Shown: in pieces, positions 61,097-64,000 of the stretch
How the letters are laid out: the number at the start of each line of letters is the position of its first letter
Numbering within the stretch: the first letter of the stretch is position 1
Assembly (NCBI GenBank): GCA_964400355.1
Contig: CAYNTO010000013.1
Coordinates: forward strand, 1-64,000
Reading direction: 5' to 3'
Length of the DNA stretch: 64,000 nt
From: JACKAL01 sp964400355
GTDB taxonomy: Bacteria; Bdellovibrionota; Bdellovibrionia; Bdellovibrionales; JAGQZY01
Program-made: the position numbers and the translations under genes
The notes under the pieces: model-generated
The model's input: only the letters and a program-made list of their open reading frames with translations
What the model was told of the DNA's origin: nothing
Databases searched by the model: none

Positions 61097-62026
61097 ATGG
61101 CCAATCAAACCGTAAAAATTCTTATCGCGGATCACAACGTGACCACGTCAAAGAAATTAGCTACTTATCTTCAGGATAGTGGTTTTTCCGTAGTGTGTTT
61201 GCACGATGGTTTGCACGTGCCACAAAAAATCTTGGAATTTCGCCCCAATTTCATTCTCATCGACATGGTGTTGCCGGCCTTCTCGGGTTTTGAGTGCCTT
61301 ACGTTTCTTAAGGCGCAGAACATATTGGAAAGTGCCTGCAAAGTGATCGTGATGTCGCAACACAACGCAAAACAAAATGTGGAAGCGTGCCTGTCTGCTG
61401 GTGCGAGCGATTACGTTGTAAAACCTGTGAACCCGATGGATGTGCTCACGCGGGTGGCTCTTCACTTGCAAGCGCGCAAGAGACTGGCGCAAGTTGAAGA
61501 GATCGCAAACGATGACATTCGCCAGACCAATTACTACTTGCACCTCACTGAACTTCTCATCAAAGCGACAAGTGTAAAGGCCGACGACCATCAGGTGAAA
61601 TTCCAATTGATCCGCATGCTGTCTTTGGCCATCAACGCTGTACGCATTTCGATGATCACGCTGGAGCCCACACCCACTGTGATTGCCTCCAGTGACAACG
61701 AAAAGTTCACCTCGTTTCAACTGCAGATCGAGAAATATCCTGAAGTGGATTACGTACAACGTACGGCAAAACCGCTGTTTATTGAAAGCCTCAAAGACGA
61801 CGCCATGCTCGGTTTTATTAAAGACCAAATGAAGTCCGTGCACTTCAATTCGATGATCGTTCTGCCTATTTTTGAGAACCAAAAGCTCAAGGGCATCTTG
61901 TCCTCGCGACTCAAAGAATCCTCCAAGATTGCCGACGCCGAAATCCGCCTGTGCCAGATCGTTGCACAGTTGATCGGTAGCTATTGGTACCAAACTTCCC
62001 TCCGCAACACCAATAAGGCCGCCTAA
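61097..62026 (+). CDS. Response regulator with GAF-like C-terminal domain
   Basis: A 309-residue cytoplasmic protein. Receiver at 1-125: ADHNV in place of the usual acidic pair DD, phosphoacceptor Asp in FILIDMVLPAFSGFE and conserved Lys in DYVVKPVNPMD. A coiled coil (QARKRLAQVEEIANDD) leads to a C-terminal domain about 140-305 with GAF-like pattern (LINAVRISMITLEPTPTVIAS-like and FNSMIVLPIFENQKLKGIL). No DNA-binding or enzymatic output is visible. Divergent from tmk; no clear ribosome-binding site before ATG 61097. Confidence 0.8.
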   Translation: MANQTVKILIADHNVTTSKKLATYLQDSGFSVVCLHDGLHVPQKILEFRPNFILIDMVLPAFSGFECLTFLKAQNILESACKVIVMSQHNAKQNVEACLSAGASDYVVKPVNPMDVLTRVALHLQARKRLAQVEEIANDDIRQTNYYLHLTELLIKATSVKADDHQVKFQLIRMLSLAINAVRISMITLEPTPTVIASSDNEKFTSFQLQIEKYPEVDYVQRTAKPLFIESLKDDAMLGFIKDQMKSVHFNSMIVLPIFENQKLKGILSSRLKESSKIADAEIRLCQIVAQLIGSYWYQTSLRNTNKAA

Positions 62027-62083
62027 GGCCCTTTTAGACGCTGCGTTACCAGCGTCTTCACTACTATTTGCCACTACTATTAT

Positions 62084-62112
62084 TTGATTGCTACACCCAC
62101 TCCAGCTATATT
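62084..62112 (+). promoter_or_regulatory. Candidate sigma-70 promoter of secG
   Basis: TTGATT (62084-62089), 17-nt spacer and TATATT (62107-62112), 19 nt upstream of the secG ATG, with GGAGG in the short leader. Confidence 0.55.
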
Positions 62113-62131
62113 CACAGTCTTTGGAGGAACC

Positions 62132-62563
62132 ATGATCGTAACTGTGCTCGCCGTTTTACATATTCTTATCTGCGTTTTCTTAATTCTTTTGATCATGATT
62201 CAAGATCCAAAAGGTGGCTCCAACAGCCTCTTTGGCGCTGGCGGCTCCAACACAATTCTCGGCACTTCTGGCGGCGCAGATTTTATGACCAAGGTGACAC
62301 GCTACACGGCGATCATCTTTGTCGGCATTTGTATTGCTCTCACGATTGCCACGCGTCCTTCTGGCAGCGGTGTGTTTTCGAAAAGCGCACTGACCACCGA
62401 AGCCGCGACTCCCGTAGAACCACTACCGGCTGATGCCTCTGCGCCAAAATCTGTAGAAGCACAAAGCGCCGAAACGGCAGCCAAGACTGTCGCTCCGGCA
62501 CCTCCGCCAACGACAACGGCACCAGCAACTTCAGAAGCCCCTCCTAAAACAGAAAATAAGTAG
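62132..62563 (+). CDS. secG: Protein translocase subunit SecG
   Basis: Non-essential subunit of the SecYEG translocon. 143 residues: two transmembrane helices (VLAVLHILICVFLILLIMI and YTAIIFVGICIALTIAT) flanking the conserved loop QDPKGGSNSLFGAGGSNTILG, then a Pro/Ala/Thr-rich low-complexity tail of about 60 residues, as in many proteobacterial SecG. ATG 62132 has GGAGG 4 nt upstream. The next gene begins 2 nt after its stop. Confidence 0.95.
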   Translation: MIVTVLAVLHILICVFLILLIMIQDPKGGSNSLFGAGGSNTILGTSGGADFMTKVTRYTAIIFVGICIALTIATRPSGSGVFSKSALTTEAATPVEPLPADASAPKSVEAQSAETAAKTVAPAPPPTTTAPATSEAPPKTENK

Positions 62564-62565
62564 TC

Positions 62566-63390
62566 GTGTCGAAAAAAACAGGAATCGTCTTTTTGATCCT
62601 TATTCTGGTGGCGAGCACCCTGTTTTTTCTGCCGAGCTCGATTTTTGATTCCGTATTTAGTGGCGGCCCCGCACAAAGCCAAGGCGGAGTTCAAGCCGTT
62701 CAAGATGTCTATGGACGGGCCGAAAAGAAAAACGAAAAATCATCGCAACTCGTAGCCGTATCTACCTCTTCGGATGTGGCCTCTGGTGATACGTTTTATA
62801 CACATTCCGACAGCAAGGTGCTTTTTGCGTTTAATACTTCGTTTTGGCTCATGCCTCACTCAAAGATGGAGTTCGTAAAACAAAATGGCTCGTGGACGGC
62901 GAATCTTGTTTACGGTGATATCAAAAAAGTTTCCGAATCTGTGAATGACACAACTCGCCCCACTGTGGACATTGTGTTTTCCTCGCAAACCATCGAGACC
63001 GACACGTTTTCATCGTATGAGTTTGACCCCATCGAAATCGACGTGAAAACTGGGGAGTTTAAAGACTTCTCTCCCGATGGCGCTATTCCGCAAAACATAC
63101 TGGAAAAACAAATCTATCAGACGCTCGGCTTAAGTAAAAAATATTTCGAAGGGTGTCTGATTCGTTACTATAAAAAAGCCAATGGCAATTTTGGAAACAG
63201 CGAAACGGTTTTCGAATTGACCATCGACATCACCGGGAACATCTCGAGCACGCGCATCGTGCGCTCCGATATTGCCGATGAGGATTACAAAAAATGCCTG
63301 CGCACTGTTCTTGAGCGCGTGCGCTTTCGCAATCTGCCCCTCAAAGAGCCGATGATCGCGCTCTTCCCGCTCTCCATCGAGATGCCTTAA
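62566..63390 (+). CDS. FecR-like/AgmX (TonB-like) C-terminal domain protein
   Basis: A 274-residue protein with GTG start, coupled to secG (2-nt gap). N-terminal hydrophobic helix (GIVFLILILVASTLFFL), a FecR-like stretch SSDVASGDTFYTHSDSKVLFAF and MPHSKMEFVKQNGSW, and a C-terminal AgmX/PglI- or TonB-like domain (CLIRYYKKANGNFGNSETVFELTIDITG is the lead-in, followed by STRIVRSDIADEDYKKCLRTVL and VRFRNLP). Two cysteines, in GCLIRYY and KKCLRTV, are at the paired positions typical of the AgmX C-terminal domain. Probably a periplasmic, membrane-anchored envelope protein. Confidence 0.72.
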   Translation: MSKKTGIVFLILILVASTLFFLPSSIFDSVFSGGPAQSQGGVQAVQDVYGRAEKKNEKSSQLVAVSTSSDVASGDTFYTHSDSKVLFAFNTSFWLMPHSKMEFVKQNGSWTANLVYGDIKKVSESVNDTTRPTVDIVFSSQTIETDTFSSYEFDPIEIDVKTGEFKDFSPDGAIPQNILEKQIYQTLGLSKKYFEGCLIRYYKKANGNFGNSETVFELTIDITGNISSTRIVRSDIADEDYKKCLRTVLERVRFRNLPLKEPMIALFPLSIEMP

Positions 63391-63396
63391 TGCGCT

Positions 63397-64000
63397 TTAT
63401 CTGTAGTCGTGAAGGTAGTCGATCCGCTCAGGCACCCAAGGCTCGTGTATACCCGACACCTCAAAGTTGCCGTCGCCATTGTCGGTGATGAGCTTCACAG
63501 GAGCAATGGAGGGCGTGTAGTCGGAATGGAGTAACCCTGCACTCACCAAAGTGGGTTTGAGTGTCAGATAGGTCTGTTCGCCGATAATCTGCCGGCGAAT
63601 GAGTTCGTCGAGTGAGCGCTGAAGCTCATCGACCGAGTACGAATAGTTGATCAACAGATCTTTTCCCACCTGAAGCACGTGTTCTAAACCCAAGCGATTG
63701 TCCTGGTACAGATCGAGCGCGATCTGTAAGGCATTGTAAGATGGAATCATACGCCGCCCGAATTTGAGGTAGTACTCCGGGTCCGTGTCTACTGCTAAAT
63801 TGATATAAATTTTCTCGACCGGGTCTGCCACAGGAATTTGCGCGAGAGCACTATCAATGCGCACCAACTGCTCGTGAGTCACCTGGAAATTCTTAAGTAC
63901 CCGTTCGCTCTCATCACCCGCTAGGCGGCGTGAGGCAAGATCAGAATAAAGAGAGTAAATAATGGCGTCCGTTTCGCTATCATCACCCCACAACACCTGG
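63397..64000 (-). CDS. Hypothetical protein, 5' end outside window
   Basis: At least 199 residues; the frame stays open to the window edge, where GTG/TTG codons are not convincing starts, so the gene continues beyond 64000. The visible part is helical, with NALQIALDLYQDNRLGLEHVLQVG and YSVDELQRSLDELIRRQIIGEQTYLTL, and a C-terminal strand region (VKLITDNGDGNFEVSGIHEP). No signal or domain recognised. Convergent with the FecR/AgmX-like gene, 6 nt apart. Confidence 0.65.
   Translation of the reverse strand, partial: QVLWGDDSETDAIIYSLYSDLASRRLAGDESERVLKNFQVTHEQLVRIDSALAQIPVADPVEKIYINLAVDTDPEYYLKFGRRMIPSYNALQIALDLYQDNRLGLEHVLQVGKDLLINYSYSVDELQRSLDELIRRQIIGEQTYLTLKPTLVSAGLLHSDYTPSIAPVKLITDNGDGNFEVSGIHEPWVPERIDYLHDYR

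Noticed and set aside
61157..62074. 305-residue minus-strand open frame
   Set aside because: Antisense shadow of the receiver protein at 61097-62026, whose receiver motifs are clear.

Overview
The window is about 64 kb of a compact, Gram-negative bacterial chromosome. LpxC, LptF/G, Omp85/TamB, many signal peptides and lipoboxes imply a double membrane. The mix of secreted S8 proteases, a stand-alone FliL, a receiver-DnaJ-TPR regulator, a TonB/AgmX-like C-terminal domain and a rod-shape cluster points to a Bdellovibrionota/Oligoflexia-like (former deltaproteobacterial) organism. That placement is inference from gene content, not from a marker search. I saw no tRNA, rRNA, CRISPR array, prophage or insertion sequence; it reads as core chromosome with dense, often 1-11 nt overlapping operons.

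Layout. 0-7 kb: hybrid histidine kinase (+), OPT oligopeptide transporter, YceI-like protein and a subtilase joined through a membrane segment to a PilZ domain (-). 7-13 kb: PpiD/SurA-type foldase (-) divergent from mreC-mreD-mrdA-rodA (+). 13-19.3 kb: trxA, receiver-DnaJ-TPR protein, degenerate receiver, LptF/G permease, DprA, LysM protein. 19.7-22.5 kb: a ComEC split into membrane and secreted metallo-beta-lactamase proteins, then alanine dehydrogenase. 22.7-27.8 kb: small lipoprotein, ruvC-ruvA-ruvB-lpxC (-), TPR protein, efp. 28-35.9 kb: TPR-like protein, TamB and an Omp85 protein translationally coupled. 35.9-41.9 kb: nrdR-nusB-small gene-ppsR (-), OMP-like protein, RsmB, and a LysR regulator followed by a lipoprotein and an L,D-transpeptidase-like protein lacking its cysteine. 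42-46.9 kb: subtilase lipoprotein, membrane-anchored secreted protein, a 546-bp intergenic region with two large foldback elements, fliL, small protein, rhomboid protease. 46.9-52 kb: methylmalonyl-CoA epimerase-like and HIT proteins, two secreted paralogues, rpsA. 52-64 kb: candidate structured RNA, gap-pgk-tpiA-ilvA-cmk (-), tatD, holB-tmk, a receiver regulator, secG and a FecR/AgmX-like protein.

How the genes work together: much of the window serves the cell envelope: wall elongation (mreCD, mrdA, rodA), LPS synthesis and transport (lpxC, lptF/G), outer-membrane assembly (Omp85, TamB, PpiD/SurA), Sec export (secG). The rest is housekeeping: glycolysis, replication (holB, tmk), recombination (ruvABC), DNA uptake (dprA, comEC) and translation (efp, rpsA, rsmB).

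The strongest unexplained signal is the pair of foldback elements at 44714-44857 and 45036-45188. They share a 73-nt core in opposite orientation, carry unrelated but locally self-complementary arms of about 35-40 nt, and show a two-base-pair compensatory change inside the core. Other points of note are the subtilase-TM-PilZ fusion, the split ComEC, a candidate small RNA at 52163-52266, and a YceI-like gene whose ribosome-binding site lies in a terminator-like stem.
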